NCBI RefSeq assembly: GCF_000143685.1 | Contig: NC_014328.1 | Span: 124,001-188,000, forward strand | DNA: 64,000 nucleotides | From: Clostridium ljungdahlii DSM 13528 | Lineage (GTDB): Bacteria; Bacillota; Clostridia; Clostridiales; Clostridiaceae | Reading direction: 5' to 3' | Part shown: one piece after another, positions 21,565 to 30,355 of the stretch | How the letters are laid out: the number at the start of each line of letters is the position of its first letter | Numbering within the stretch: position 1 is the first letter of the stretch | Notes under the pieces: model-generated | What the model was told of the DNA's origin: nothing | What the model saw: the letters and a program-made list of their open reading frames with translations, nothing else | Databases searched by the model: none | Translations under genes and position numbers: made by a program

Positions 21565-22359
21565 ATGGATATATCTGTTGTCATATTTACGATATTTGGA
21601 ATTGCTGCAGTAACAGCTGGTTTTGTGATGGATGGAGGAAACCCAACGGCACTTTTCGGCGGTGCAGCAGCTGTAATAGTTTTTGGTGGAACGTTTGGAG
21701 CTGTAGCTTTATCATTTCCGTTAGATGTATTAAAAAGAGTGCCTAAAATATTTAAAGTAATTTTTAATCCTAGAAAAGCAAGTTTAGTTGATTTAATTTT
21801 ATATTTTAAAGATGTATCCTATAAAACTAGAAAAAATGGTTTGTTAAGTTTGGAAGGCGAAATATCCAATGACCCTAATTTAGATCCTTTTATAAAAAAA
21901 GGTCTTCAGCTTGTAGTAGACGGGGTAGATCCTCAAGCTGTAAGAGATATACTAGAATTGGAACTTGAATCTACATCTGAGAGACATAAGCAGGGGGCAA
22001 GTGTATTTGAGAGTGCAGGAGGATATGGGCCTACGATGGGTATTATAGGTACAGTTATGGGAATGGTTCATATTTTAGGTAGCCTTACAGATACAGCTAG
22101 CTTAGGTGGTAAAATAGGAAGTGCATTTTTGGCTACATTATATGGTATAGGATCTGCAAATTTATTATGGCTTCCATTAGGTAATAGATTAAAGCAGCAA
22201 GATGAAAAGGAAGTTAAGGAAAAAACTCTTATAATTGAAGCAATATTATATATTCAAGAAGGCATAAATCCAAATACTATAGCAGAAAAATTAAAAGGAT
22301 TTTTGAACAAGCAGGAATTGGCAAAATATGAAGGAATGGATGGGAAGGCTGAATTATGA
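21565..22359 (+). CDS. motA: flagellar motor stator protein MotA
   Basis: 264 residues with four membrane helices in the MotA arrangement: two near the N-terminus, a cytoplasmic domain with charged residues that meets FliG, and two near 150-200 (GPTMGIIGTVMGMVHIL and GKIGSAFLATLYGIGSANLLWLPLGN). It forms the stator channel with MotB. ATG 21565 is used because GGAGGG lies just upstream; the ATG at 21553 overlaps that site. The stop codon overlaps the motB start. No other flagellar gene is in the window. Confidence 0.93.
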   Translation: MDISVVIFTIFGIAAVTAGFVMDGGNPTALFGGAAAVIVFGGTFGAVALSFPLDVLKRVPKIFKVIFNPRKASLVDLILYFKDVSYKTRKNGLLSLEGEISNDPNLDPFIKKGLQLVVDGVDPQAVRDILELELESTSERHKQGASVFESAGGYGPTMGIIGTVMGMVHILGSLTDTASLGGKIGSAFLATLYGIGSANLLWLPLGNRLKQQDEKEVKEKTLIIEAILYIQEGINPNTIAEKLKGFLNKQELAKYEGMDGKAEL

Positions 22360-23207
22360 AGAAGAAAAATAAAAAACCAGATGAAGGACCAAGTGCAGAA
22401 AGATGGATGCTTAGTTATGCTGATTTTATGACGCTTCTTATGATATTCTTTGTAGTTATGTATGCTATGAGCCAGGTAGATCAAACTAAATATAATAAAC
22501 TTTCTCAATCTCTCAGTATAGCAATGGGAGGAGGAAAAACAATAATAGGTGCTGATAATACTTCTAGTGTTAAAGATAGTGTTAAAACAGTAGATAAGCC
22601 AACTGAGAGTGACCAATCTGAAGAACAGGTTAAGATGGAAGCAAATAAATTAAAGCAATTAAAAAAGCAAGTGGACTCATATCTTGCAGCTAACGGATTA
22701 AGTCAAAGTGTAAGCTCACAGATAGATGAAAGAGGTCTTGTTGTTAGTTTAAGTAATACCTTGTTTTTTGATACAGGAAAAGCAGAAATAAAACCTGAAA
22801 TCCAAAATACATTAATGGGAATAGGAAAAATGATAAATCAAATGGGAAATTCCATAAGGGTGGAAGGACATACGGATAATGTGCCTATTAGCAATAATGA
22901 ATATGCATCTAATTGGCAGTTATCTTGTGCTAGAGCAGCTAATGTAACTCAATTTTTACAAAATAAAGTAGGTATTAAACCTGAAAAACTTACATCAGTA
23001 GGCTATGGAGAATACAGATCAGTTACTGATAACTCTACAGATGCAAATAGAGCTAAAAATAGGAGAGTAGATATAATTATAGAAAGCAATAAATTTAACA
23101 GTATTGAACGTGGAAATAGTACAAGCAGCAGCACCAACAGTTCGCAGGGTACCTCACAGATTACAACTACAGATCAACAAAAGGTAAATCAATCTCAACA
23201 ACATTAA
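22356..23207 (+). CDS. motB: flagellar motor stator protein MotB
   Basis: 283 residues. A short basic N-terminus leads into a single membrane helix with the proton-binding aspartate in MLSYADFMTLLMIFFVV. A linker follows, then an OmpA-like peptidoglycan-binding domain (VEGHTDNVPI near 170, NRRVDIIIE near 230). The tail after 245 is rich in Ser, Thr and Gln. MotB anchors the stator to the wall and carries the ion. It overlaps motA by four bases (ATGA). Confidence 0.94.
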   Translation: MKKKNKKPDEGPSAERWMLSYADFMTLLMIFFVVMYAMSQVDQTKYNKLSQSLSIAMGGGKTIIGADNTSSVKDSVKTVDKPTESDQSEEQVKMEANKLKQLKKQVDSYLAANGLSQSVSSQIDERGLVVSLSNTLFFDTGKAEIKPEIQNTLMGIGKMINQMGNSIRVEGHTDNVPISNNEYASNWQLSCARAANVTQFLQNKVGIKPEKLTSVGYGEYRSVTDNSTDANRAKNRRVDIIIESNKFNSIERGNSTSSSTNSSQGTSQITTTDQQKVNQSQQH

Positions 23208-23232
23208 ACATAGTTAGTAATATACTATTTAT

Positions 23233-23266
23233 TAAATCCCTTAATTTTAATGGGATTTTATTTTTT
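23233..23266 (+). terminator. motAB terminator
   Basis: TAAATCCC pairs with GGGATTTTA across a TTAATTTTAAT loop, followed by TTTTTT. Confidence 0.82.
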
Positions 23267-23381
23267 ACAAAAATTAATGATAGTTAAGTATCTAGTATTT
23301 GACAACATATTTTATTTAAATTACAATTTAAGTTAATGTGTAAACTTGTGTAAAATAAATTTTATAAGTGAGGATGTTTAA

Positions 23382-24134
23382 GTGAAATTGAAGTTAGTGA
23401 GAAGTGATGAAACATTAGATGATCTACAAATAAATGGAATATGTATTATACAGAAAAAAAATAGCTTTAGGTTTGGAGTGGATGCTGTTTTACTTGCAAA
23501 TTTTGCTAAGATTAAACCTAAAATGAATATAATTGATTTGTGCAGTGGAACAGGGATAGTACCATTTATAATAGCTGGTAAAACAAAGGCTCAGCATATA
23601 ACAGGTATGGAAATTCAAAAAGATATGGTAGATATGGCAACTCGTTCTGTAATTTTTAATGGCATGGAGAAAAAAGTTGAATTTATTCACAGAGATTTAG
23701 TAGATTTTGAATTTTTAAAAAAGTTACCAAAAGCGGATGTAGTAACGGTAAATCCACCTTATAAATTAAAAAATTCGGGAATCACAAATGACCAATACGA
23801 AAATGCAATATCAAGGCATGAAATATGCTGTACATTAGAAGATGTTATAAAGGCAGCAAAGATTTTATTAAAAGATAATGGAAAGTTATATATGATCCAT
23901 AGACCGGATAGGCTTGTAGACATAATGTACACTATGAGGAAATACAATATAGAACCAAAGCTGATGACAATGGTACAGCCATGTGTTAACAAGGCACCTA
24001 ATATGGTACTTATAGAGGGACAAAATAATGGAAAGCCATTTTTAAAATGGGAAGTACCTATATGTGTACATAAATTAGATGGAAGCTATACAGATGAAAT
24101 TGATAGAATATACGGAAGATGTTTAAGGAGATAA
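23382..24134 (+). CDS. tRNA1(Val) A37 N6-methyltransferase-like protein (YabB/TrmN6 family)
   Basis: 250 residues, class I SAM-dependent methyltransferase. The N-terminus has the YfiC/YabB pattern RFGVDAVLLANFAKIK, the SAM site is IIDLCSGTGIVPF near 47-58, and the catalytic NPPY motif is VNPPYKLKNSG near 124. NPPY enzymes of this group methylate exocyclic amines of adenine in tRNA. It stands directly before rsmI, as yabB does near yabC in Bacillus. GTG 23382 is the start offered by the frame; its ribosome site (GAGGATG) is modest. The exact tRNA substrate is inferred from the family. Confidence 0.85.
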   Translation: MKLKLVRSDETLDDLQINGICIIQKKNSFRFGVDAVLLANFAKIKPKMNIIDLCSGTGIVPFIIAGKTKAQHITGMEIQKDMVDMATRSVIFNGMEKKVEFIHRDLVDFEFLKKLPKADVVTVNPPYKLKNSGITNDQYENAISRHEICCTLEDVIKAAKILLKDNGKLYMIHRPDRLVDIMYTMRKYNIEPKLMTMVQPCVNKAPNMVLIEGQNNGKPFLKWEVPICVHKLDGSYTDEIDRIYGRCLRR

Positions 24135-24140
24135 TGTGTG

Positions 24141-24980
24141 ATGGGAAAACTTTTTTTAGTGGCAACTCCTATAGGAAATTTAAGTGATATAACCTTAAGA
24201 GCTCTTGATACCCTTAAAAATGTAGATTTAATAGCAGCAGAAGATACCAGACAGAGTTTAAAGCTATTAAATCATTTCAATATAAAAAAACCACTTATAA
24301 GTTGCCATAAATACAACGAAAATGAGAAAAGCAAATTATTAATACAAAAGTTGAAAGATGGTAAAGATATAGCATTAGTAAGTGATGCTGGGACACCAGG
24401 TATATCAGATCCAGGAAGCATTATGGTAAAAAGTTGTATAGAACAGGGAATAGAATTTGAAGTCCTGCCTGGTGCCACTGCAGTAACAACGGCTTTGGTT
24501 TACTCGGGTCTGGATACGTCAAGGTTTACATTCATTGGATTTTTACCTAGGGAAAATAAAGATAGGAGAAGTATACTAGAGGGTGTAAAAAATAGAACTG
24601 AAACATTGATATTTTATGAAGCACCACATAGACTGACAAGCACCTTAGAAGTATTAGCAACCGTCCTAGGTAATAGACATATAGGCATTTGTAGAGAGCT
24701 TACAAAAGTTCATGAAGAAATATTGAGATTTACATTAGAAGAAGCTATGAATTATTATGAAAGTAATAATGCAAAAGGGGAATTTGTACTGGTAGTAGAA
24801 GGTAAGGATGAAAAAGAACTTTTAAGAGAAGAAAGTGAAAAATGGATAAACTTGTCTATAGAAAAACATATAAAAATGTATATGGAAGATGGATTAGATA
24901 AAAAAGAAGCTATAAAAAAAGTAGCTAAGGATAGAAAACTTTCGAAATCTGAAGTTTATAAGTATTCTTTAAACCTATAA
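24141..24980 (+). CDS. rsmI: 16S rRNA (cytidine-1402-2'-O)-methyltransferase
   Basis: 279 residues, tetrapyrrole-methylase fold. GKLFLVATPIGNLSDITLRAL at the N-terminus, AEDTRQSLKLLNHF, VSDAGTPGISDPG and FIGFLPR are all RsmI hallmarks. It methylates C1402 in the ribosomal P site. The C-terminal helical tail (residues 225-279) is Lys-rich. ATG 24141 is chosen over the adjoining GTG 24138 because AAGGAGA is then nine bases away. It follows the yabB-like gene by six bases. B. subtilis has abrB next; here two wall hydrolases intervene. Confidence 0.94.
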   Translation: MGKLFLVATPIGNLSDITLRALDTLKNVDLIAAEDTRQSLKLLNHFNIKKPLISCHKYNENEKSKLLIQKLKDGKDIALVSDAGTPGISDPGSIMVKSCIEQGIEFEVLPGATAVTTALVYSGLDTSRFTFIGFLPRENKDRRSILEGVKNRTETLIFYEAPHRLTSTLEVLATVLGNRHIGICRELTKVHEEILRFTLEEAMNYYESNNAKGEFVLVVEGKDEKELLREESEKWINLSIEKHIKMYMEDGLDKKEAIKKVAKDRKLSKSEVYKYSLNL

Positions 24981-25121
24981 TAAGAAAAAAGTAAGCTTAA
25001 AAATTGTATAAAATTTATTAAATATCGTTAATAGATATAGAATATAAGTAACAAATTACTAAAAAAGAAGCTGATTTTATTAGAAACTTATAATGTCTCT
25101 GATATAAATTTTATATATGTG

Positions 25122-25151
25122 TTGAGGTATATACCAATTTAATGGTATAAT
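25122..25151 (+). promoter_or_regulatory. promoter of first NlpC/P60 gene
   Basis: TTGAGG (25122-25127) and TATAAT (25146-25151), 18 bases apart. The same promoter recurs before the second copy at 26606-26635. Confidence 0.65.
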
Positions 25152-25244
25152 GGAAACATGTTATTTGCGAATTTGAGTTTTTTATGGTTATAAGGGGCTG
25201 AAATTTGTAAGCTGTTAAGTATTTTACGAGGAGGTAGAAAAGTT

Positions 25245-26282
25245 TTGAATAAAAGAACCTTATCTGTTGCAATTGCATTAACTTTGGCATTGTCAACAGG
25301 GGCAAATGTTTTAGCTGCGCCAAGTGCATCAAGTTCATCGACTTCATTAGAGCAGGTTAAACAACAAAAGCAGGAATTGGAAATTAAAGCTGAAAAAATG
25401 GACAACCAAGTAATACAAACTATGAATGACTTAGAAAATAATAAAAAAAGTATTGCCTCAGTTTCTAATAGTATAAAACAAACTCAAGCTAACATAGATT
25501 CTGTGCAAGCTAGTATAGAAAGCCAGCAGAAAGTATTTAATCAAAGAGCAAAGGCTATGTATACAAATAACATGAGTGGTTACCTGGGAGCAATATTAAA
25601 TGCAAGTAATTTAAACGATTTTATATCTAGAGTAGATAATGTTGGAAAAGTAATGAGTTTTGACAAGAATGTTGTAGGCGATTTAAAAAGTAAAAAAGAG
25701 CAATTAGCTAGTGGAAAAGAAAAACTAAATAATGAAAATAATAAGCTATTGGCACTAAAGTCAGAAAATGAAAAAAAGTTGGCCAAGCTTAATAGTGATA
25801 AAGAAAGTGCAAAAAATGTAATAGCATCTTTAGATGCACAAGAAAAGTCTTTAGAAATTACTGATCAAGCAACTTTAAAGGCAATTGCTTCAGCTGCAAG
25901 TAATGTTAGTGCTTCAAGAGGAGGTACCATAATATCATCTGATGCAGTAGTAGCATATGCTTCTAACTTTTTAGGAGTCCCTTATGTATATGGAGGAACA
26001 TCTCCTTCAGGGTTTGATTGTTCAGGATTAGTTCAATATGTATATGCAAACTTTGGAATTAATTTGCCAAGAACTTCAGAGGAACAGCAAAATGTGGGCA
26101 CACCTGTATCAAGAGATGAGCTTAAGCCAGGAGATTTAGTTTTCTTTGGTTCTCCAGCATATCATGTAGGAATGTATGTAGGTGATGGTCAGTTTATTGA
26201 AGCACCACGTACTGGGCTTTCAGTTAGAATAGCAGCTTTAGATAACAGATCAGATTTTACAGGTGGAAGAAGAGTTAAATAA
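25245..26282 (+). CDS. secreted NlpC/P60 peptidoglycan endopeptidase, copy 1
   Basis: 345 residues. A signal peptide (TTLALSTGANVLAAPSA region, cut near residue 25) leads into about 170 residues of coiled coil rich in Lys, Glu and Gln, then a NlpC/P60 domain from about 228. The catalytic pair is Cys259 (GFDCSGLVQYVY) and His307 (AYHVGMYV). The layout is that of CwlO/PcsB-type D,L-endopeptidases, which cut stem peptides and need FtsEX-type control. TTG 25245 lies after AGGAGGT, nine bases. It is tandemly duplicated with the next gene, including promoter and terminator. Confidence 0.93.
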   Translation: MNKRTLSVAIALTLALSTGANVLAAPSASSSSTSLEQVKQQKQELEIKAEKMDNQVIQTMNDLENNKKSIASVSNSIKQTQANIDSVQASIESQQKVFNQRAKAMYTNNMSGYLGAILNASNLNDFISRVDNVGKVMSFDKNVVGDLKSKKEQLASGKEKLNNENNKLLALKSENEKKLAKLNSDKESAKNVIASLDAQEKSLEITDQATLKAIASAASNVSASRGGTIISSDAVVAYASNFLGVPYVYGGTSPSGFDCSGLVQYVYANFGINLPRTSEEQQNVGTPVSRDELKPGDLVFFGSPAYHVGMYVGDGQFIEAPRTGLSVRIAALDNRSDFTGGRRVK

Positions 26283-26320
26283 TAATTTAGTGACATATTA
26301 TTTTAAATTTCAGTATACAT

Positions 26321-26368
26321 ACATAGCTAAATCCATTTTGTACTCGAGAGTTTAGCTATGTTTTTTTA
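26321..26368 (+). terminator. terminator of NlpC/P60 copy 1
   Basis: ACATAGCTAAA pairs with TTTAGCTATGT, followed by seven T. The 240 bases beyond it up to 26600 are A/T-rich and hold no gene. Confidence 0.85.
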
Positions 26369-26605
26369 TTTTACAGATATAAACATAAAAGACACGATGT
26401 GGCAAATAGGGAACAGAAAACTTTTCAAATGTGAATTTTATAAGAATTTTTAGGCCTATAGTTAGAAAATAAAGGCAAGTTTAAAATTTACATATTTTTT
26501 ATGAAAAATTGTTAATAAACATAAAATATAATTAATAAATTATTAAAATAATATTTGGCTTTATTTAAAATTTGCAATATTTCTTCTGAAAATTTTATAC
26601 ATGTG

Positions 26606-26635
26606 TTGAGGTACATATCAATTTAATGTTATAAT
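26606..26635 (+). promoter_or_regulatory. promoter of second NlpC/P60 gene
   Basis: TTGAGG (26606-26611) and TATAAT (26630-26635), 18 bases apart, copied with the gene. About 95 bases of leader separate it from the start codon in both copies. Confidence 0.65.
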
Positions 26636-26728
26636 AGATATACGTTACTTACTAATCTCAGATTTTAGGGGTTATGAGAAGTTCAAATTTGTAAGCTATT
26701 AAATATTTTACGAGGAGGTAGAAAAGTT

Positions 26729-27775
26729 TTGAATAAAAGAACCTTATCTGTTGCAATTGCGTTAACTTTGGCATTGTCAACAGGGGCAAATGTTTTAGCC
26801 GCGCCAAGTGCATCAAGTTCATCGACTTCATTAGAGCAGGTTAAACAACAAAAGCAGGAATTGGAAGTTAAAGCTGAAAAAATGGACAACCAGATAACAC
26901 AGACTATGAATGACTTAGAAAATAATAAGAAGAGTATTGCCTCAATTTCTAATAATATAAAACAAACTCAAGCTAATATAGATTCCGCCCAAAAAAATAT
27001 GGAAAATCAGCAGCAAGTGTTCAATCAAAGAGTAAAGGCTATGTACATAAATGGCATAAGTAGTTACCTGGGAGTAATATTGAATGCAGATAATTTAAAT
27101 GATTTTATATCTAGGGTAGATAATGTTAAAAAAGTAATGGGTTTTGATAAGAATGTTATAGGAAATTTAAAAGATAAAAAAGAGCAATTAGCTAATGGAA
27201 AAGAAAAATTAAATAATGAAAATAATAAGCTATTGGCACTAAAGTCAGAAAATGAAAAAAAGTTGGCCAAGCTTAATAGTGATAAAGAAAGTGCAAAAAA
27301 TGTAATAGCATCCTTAGATGCACAAGAAAAGTCTTTAGAAGTTGCTAATCAAGCAACTCTAAAAGCAGTTGCTTCAGCTGCAAGTAATGTTCAACAAAGT
27401 GCTTCAAGAGGCGGAAGTTCTATAGCATCATCTGATGCAGTAGTAGCATATGCTTCTAACTTTTTAGGAGTTCCATATGTATGGGGAGGAACATCTCCTT
27501 CAGGATTTGATTGTTCAGGATTGGTTCAATATGTATATGCCCATTTTGGAATTGATTTGCCAAGAACTTCGCAGGAACAGCAAACGGTAGGTACAGCTGT
27601 GTCAAGAGATGAACTTCAGCCAGGAGATTTGGTTTTCTTTGGTTCTCCAGCGTATCATGTAGGAATATATGTAGGTGGTGGACAGTTTATTAATGCACCT
27701 AAAACAGGAGATGTAGTTAAAATAGCATCTTTGGACAATAGATCAGATTTTACGGGTGGAAGAAGAGTTAGATAA
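26729..27775 (+). CDS. secreted NlpC/P60 peptidoglycan endopeptidase, copy 2
   Basis: 348 residues, paralogue of the previous gene. The signal peptide and first 55 residues are almost identical, the coiled coil has diverged (the start of the NlpC/P60 linker gains three residues, QQS), and the catalytic Cys262 and the AYHVGIYV histidine are kept. The two genes start 1484 bases apart in the same orientation. Same TTG start and AGGAGGT site. The pair probably differs in timing or in its coiled-coil partner rather than in chemistry (inference). Confidence 0.93.
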   Translation: MNKRTLSVAIALTLALSTGANVLAAPSASSSSTSLEQVKQQKQELEVKAEKMDNQITQTMNDLENNKKSIASISNNIKQTQANIDSAQKNMENQQQVFNQRVKAMYINGISSYLGVILNADNLNDFISRVDNVKKVMGFDKNVIGNLKDKKEQLANGKEKLNNENNKLLALKSENEKKLAKLNSDKESAKNVIASLDAQEKSLEVANQATLKAVASAASNVQQSASRGGSSIASSDAVVAYASNFLGVPYVWGGTSPSGFDCSGLVQYVYAHFGIDLPRTSQEQQTVGTAVSRDELQPGDLVFFGSPAYHVGIYVGGGQFINAPKTGDVVKIASLDNRSDFTGGRRVR

Positions 27776-27814
27776 TAATTTAATGACATATTATTTTTAA
27801 ATTTAAATATACAT

Positions 27815-27863
27815 ACATAGTTAAATCCATTTTGTATTTAGGAAATTTAGCTATGTTTTTTTT
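27815..27863 (+). terminator. terminator of NlpC/P60 copy 2
   Basis: CATAGTTAAAT pairs with ATTTAGCTATG, then eight T; a diverged copy of the first terminator. Confidence 0.82.
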
Positions 27864-27922
27864 ACCTTAAATTGTTCAATGGCTATCTTAACGTAATATT
27901 CATTTATAAGTTGAATATAGAA

Positions 27923-27958
27923 AAAAGACCTACATTATAATTATAATGCAGGTCTTTT
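27923..27958 (-). terminator. bidirectional terminator between NlpC/P60 and abrB
   Basis: AAAAGACCTACATTATA and its near-perfect complement TATAATGCAGGTCTTTT form a 16-17 bp stem. On the minus strand it ends the abrB transcript with a T-run. Confidence 0.85.
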
Positions 27959-27967
27959 AAATAATAA

Positions 27968-28213
27968 TTATTTGCCTTCTTTTAATTCATTTAAACAACT
28001 TTTGCAGATGTTCTTACCTCTATAATTTACAACGTCTCTTGCGTCACCGCAGAAGATACATGCAGGCTCATACTTCTTTAATATAATTTGTTCACCATCT
28101 ACATATATTTCTAAGGCATCTTTTTCAGCAATGTCTAAAGTTCTCCTCAATTCTATAGGAATGACAATTCTTCCTAGCTCGTCTACTCTTCTTACAACAC
28201 CTGTTGATTTCAT
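27968..28213 (-). CDS. abrB: transition-state regulator AbrB with C-terminal zinc finger
   Basis: 81 residues. The N-terminal swapped-hairpin DNA-binding domain is textbook AbrB (GVVRRVDELGRIVIPIELRR). The C-terminal half differs from Bacillus AbrB: it has Cys52/Cys55 and Cys70/Cys73, a likely treble-clef zinc site, as in other clostridial AbrB proteins. It represses stationary-phase, sporulation and solvent genes during growth. ATG 28213 follows GAGGAGG; the frame extends 11 codons further up but without a ribosome site. Its promoter carries a Spo0A box. Location near metG-tatD matches Bacillus. Confidence 0.93.
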   Translation of the reverse strand: MKSTGVVRRVDELGRIVIPIELRRTLDIAEKDALEIYVDGEQIILKKYEPACIFCGDARDVVNYRGKNICKSCLNELKEGK

Positions 28214-28238
28214 TGATTTTCCTCCTCTAATTCCATAA

Positions 28239-28287
28239 TTCGACACGACTATAATTAGATAATAGCAAAAATTACATTAAAAGTCAA
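28239..28287 (-). promoter_or_regulatory. abrB promoter with Spo0A box
   Basis: Reading the minus strand, TTGACT (28287-28282) and TATTAT (28264-28259) are 17 bases apart. TGTCGAA, a perfect Spo0A box, lies at 28245-28239, just after the expected start point and before the ribosome site. This mirrors Bacillus, where Spo0A~P represses abrB from boxes downstream of the promoter. Confidence 0.75.
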
Positions 28288-28755
28288 TATAATTTCATAA
28301 AACATTTTACAAATTTCTAATCAAATTCCATCTAAAGTTAATATACTACCATAATATTCAAAAGTCAATAACAATATTAATAAAAGTTTATAATATATGA
28401 TAAACAAGGATTTAAATGTAAGAAATTAATATTAAAATTAAGTACAAAATCAGGAAATTTGAAAAAATATTTTTTATAAAATAGTAACTAAATGGATAAT
28501 TAAATATTTAAAGTCGAAATTTTCGATAAGAAATTTAATATTGATAATCTATATGGATATAAGAGAGTATTTATATTAAAATAAGAGATGTATGATTTAA
28601 TAAATAGAAGTAGAGCAGGTTGTATGGGAATTAGTTTTGCAAAAATATATCTGTAATTTAGACACATAATGTTGATAATTTTAAAAAAAGGAAATTTTAT
28701 TTATAGAAATAGAGTATTTCTATGTGATAAAATAATAAGTAAGTAGGTGATTAAT
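28288..28755. other. gene-free A/T-rich stretch between abrB and the CCA-adding-enzyme homologue
   Basis: About 470 very A/T-rich bases. I see no ORF, strong hairpin or repeat. It must contain the promoter of the rightward gene at 28756, but no convincing match was found. Confidence 0.5.
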
Positions 28756-30156
28756 TTGGATTATGTGAAAGACTTTATTAAAAGCACAAGAGAAGTAATA
28801 AGTAAAGTAGGAGGAGAAGTTTATTTAGTTGGTGGGTATATAAGAGATAGATTAATTAGTATAACAGCTCAACCAAAGGATATAGATTTTATATTTAACG
28901 GAAATATTGAAAAATTTATGGAGGAACTCGAAAATAGACAATATAAATTTTTCCCTATAAAGCAGGAAATAGGTATATATAGATGTATGCTAGGAAATAA
29001 TTCGATAGATATATCTCTCATGGAGGGGGATTCTATTGAGGAGGATTTGAAGAAAAGAGATTTTACTATGAACGCTATAGCTATAAAACTTAGTGGAGAT
29101 AAAGTTAAAGTTATTGATCCCTTTTATGGAAGAAGATCTATTGATAATAGAATAATTAAAAGTGTAACGGATATGAGCTTAGAAAATGATCCCATCAGGA
29201 TACTTAGAGGTATTAGATTTTGTATATCTTATGGAATGCATTTTAATTTAGATACGGAAAAATGCATTGAAAAATTATGTTACAAAATAATGGATATGCC
29301 TATGGAAAGAGTCTTTAAAGAATTTATGCTTATATTGGAAAGGGATGATTATGGAAAGGCTTTTGAAGTTTTAGATAACTATGGAATACTAAAAAATATT
29401 ATACCTTATATAGAAGAATTAAAAACTATAGGAAAATGTGCATATCATATAGAAGACGTATTTACTCATATGAATTTAACTTATTGTGTATTTAAGGATA
29501 TCTTAAATGGTAAGGTAAGTGTTAAGGGATTAAATTTACATGTGTTTCAAGATAAAATAGGTGACTTTAAGTTGAGAGAGTATATGTCTTTAGCTTGCTT
29601 TTTGCATGATATTGGTAAATATGAGGCTTATAGAAAGGACGGAGACAAAGTAAGTTTTTGGGGACATGAAATGAAAGGAGCTGCTATAGCTAGGAATTTC
29701 TGTAGGAACATGAAATTCCCAAAAAAAGCAGAAAGCTATATAGAGAATATAGTAGAGGGCCATATGTATCCGCTAAAGATTTTTAAACAAAATTCTAAAG
29801 ATAAGAAGAATGATTTTTATAAGTTTTTTTCAAAATATGATGGATATATAATAGAAATACTAACTGCTGCATATTGTGATAACTATGCTACAAGAATGCT
29901 TTTGGATGTTGAAAATGAGAAAGTTAGATTTAAAATGTTTATTGAAGATATGCTAAAAGAGTATGAATTATACTGCAGTATAAACGAGAATAAGATTTTA
30001 AATGGAAATGATGTTATTCAGATTTTAAATATATCAGGGCCTGAGGTAAAAAATGCTCTTGAAGATGTGATAAGACTTAGATATTTAGGAAAAATACAAA
30101 CTAGAGAAGAAGCATTAAATTATTTAAGAGTTAAGATAAATAACAATTATATTTAA
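28756..30156 (+). CDS. CCA tRNA nucleotidyltransferase / poly(A) polymerase family protein with HD domain
   Basis: About 466 residues. Class II nucleotidyltransferase head: LVGGYIRDRL near 22, catalytic DIDF near 39, then LKKRDFTMNAIAI and LENDPIRILRGIRF. A C-terminal HD domain is visible (CFLHDIGKYEAY, then FWGHEMKGA). It either adds CCA to tRNA 3' ends or, in some clostridia, acts as an A- or CC-adding partial enzyme. The tRNA-Cys here has encoded CCA, so a repair role is likely. TTG 28756 is preferred over GTG 28747, which lies in the AGGTGA ribosome site. A perfect hairpin follows. Confidence 0.87.
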   Translation: MDYVKDFIKSTREVISKVGGEVYLVGGYIRDRLISITAQPKDIDFIFNGNIEKFMEELENRQYKFFPIKQEIGIYRCMLGNNSIDISLMEGDSIEEDLKKRDFTMNAIAIKLSGDKVKVIDPFYGRRSIDNRIIKSVTDMSLENDPIRILRGIRFCISYGMHFNLDTEKCIEKLCYKIMDMPMERVFKEFMLILERDDYGKAFEVLDNYGILKNIIPYIEELKTIGKCAYHIEDVFTHMNLTYCVFKDILNGKVSVKGLNLHVFQDKIGDFKLREYMSLACFLHDIGKYEAYRKDGDKVSFWGHEMKGAAIARNFCRNMKFPKKAESYIENIVEGHMYPLKIFKQNSKDKKNDFYKFFSKYDGYIIEILTAAYCDNYATRMLLDVENEKVRFKMFIEDMLKEYELYCSINENKILNGNDVIQILNISGPEVKNALEDVIRLRYLGKIQTREEALNYLRVKINNNYI

Positions 30157-30158
30157 AC

Positions 30159-30199
30159 TAAGCAAGAACTTATCCACATTGTGGATAAGTTCTTGCTTA
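30159..30199 (+). terminator. perfect 19-bp hairpin holding two inverted DnaA boxes
   Basis: 30159-30177 and 30181-30199 are exact complements with a 3-base loop. It sits right behind the preceding gene like a terminator but is not followed by a T-run. TTATCCACA at 30170-30178 and its complement at 30180-30188 are perfect DnaA boxes. Confidence 0.7.
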
Positions 30200-30295
30200 T
30201 GACACTATGAATTGATAAATTAGAATTTTGTTTATGCTAATATATAAAAGTTGAAATTTGATTAGAAGTGTTGTATTAATATCAATATTTATAAC

Positions 30296-30340
30296 TTATC
30301 CACAGAAAATGTTGATAAGTTCATGATTTCTGTGGACAAG
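30296..30340. promoter_or_regulatory. hairpin with inverted DnaA-box pair
   Basis: CTTATCCACAGAAA (30296-30309) pairs with TTTCTGTGGACAAG (30327-30340), one G-T pair. The left arm holds a perfect DnaA box (30297-30305), the right arm a one-mismatch box (30331-30339), and TGTTGATAA in the loop is another one-mismatch box. Confidence 0.65.
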
Positions 30341-30355
30341 TGTCTGAAAATTCGT

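Noticed and set aside
24981..25244. A c-di-AMP (ydaO) riboswitch before the NlpC/P60 genes
   Set aside because: Such riboswitches often precede these genes, but the leader after the promoter is only about 95 bases and shows no recognisable ydaO core.
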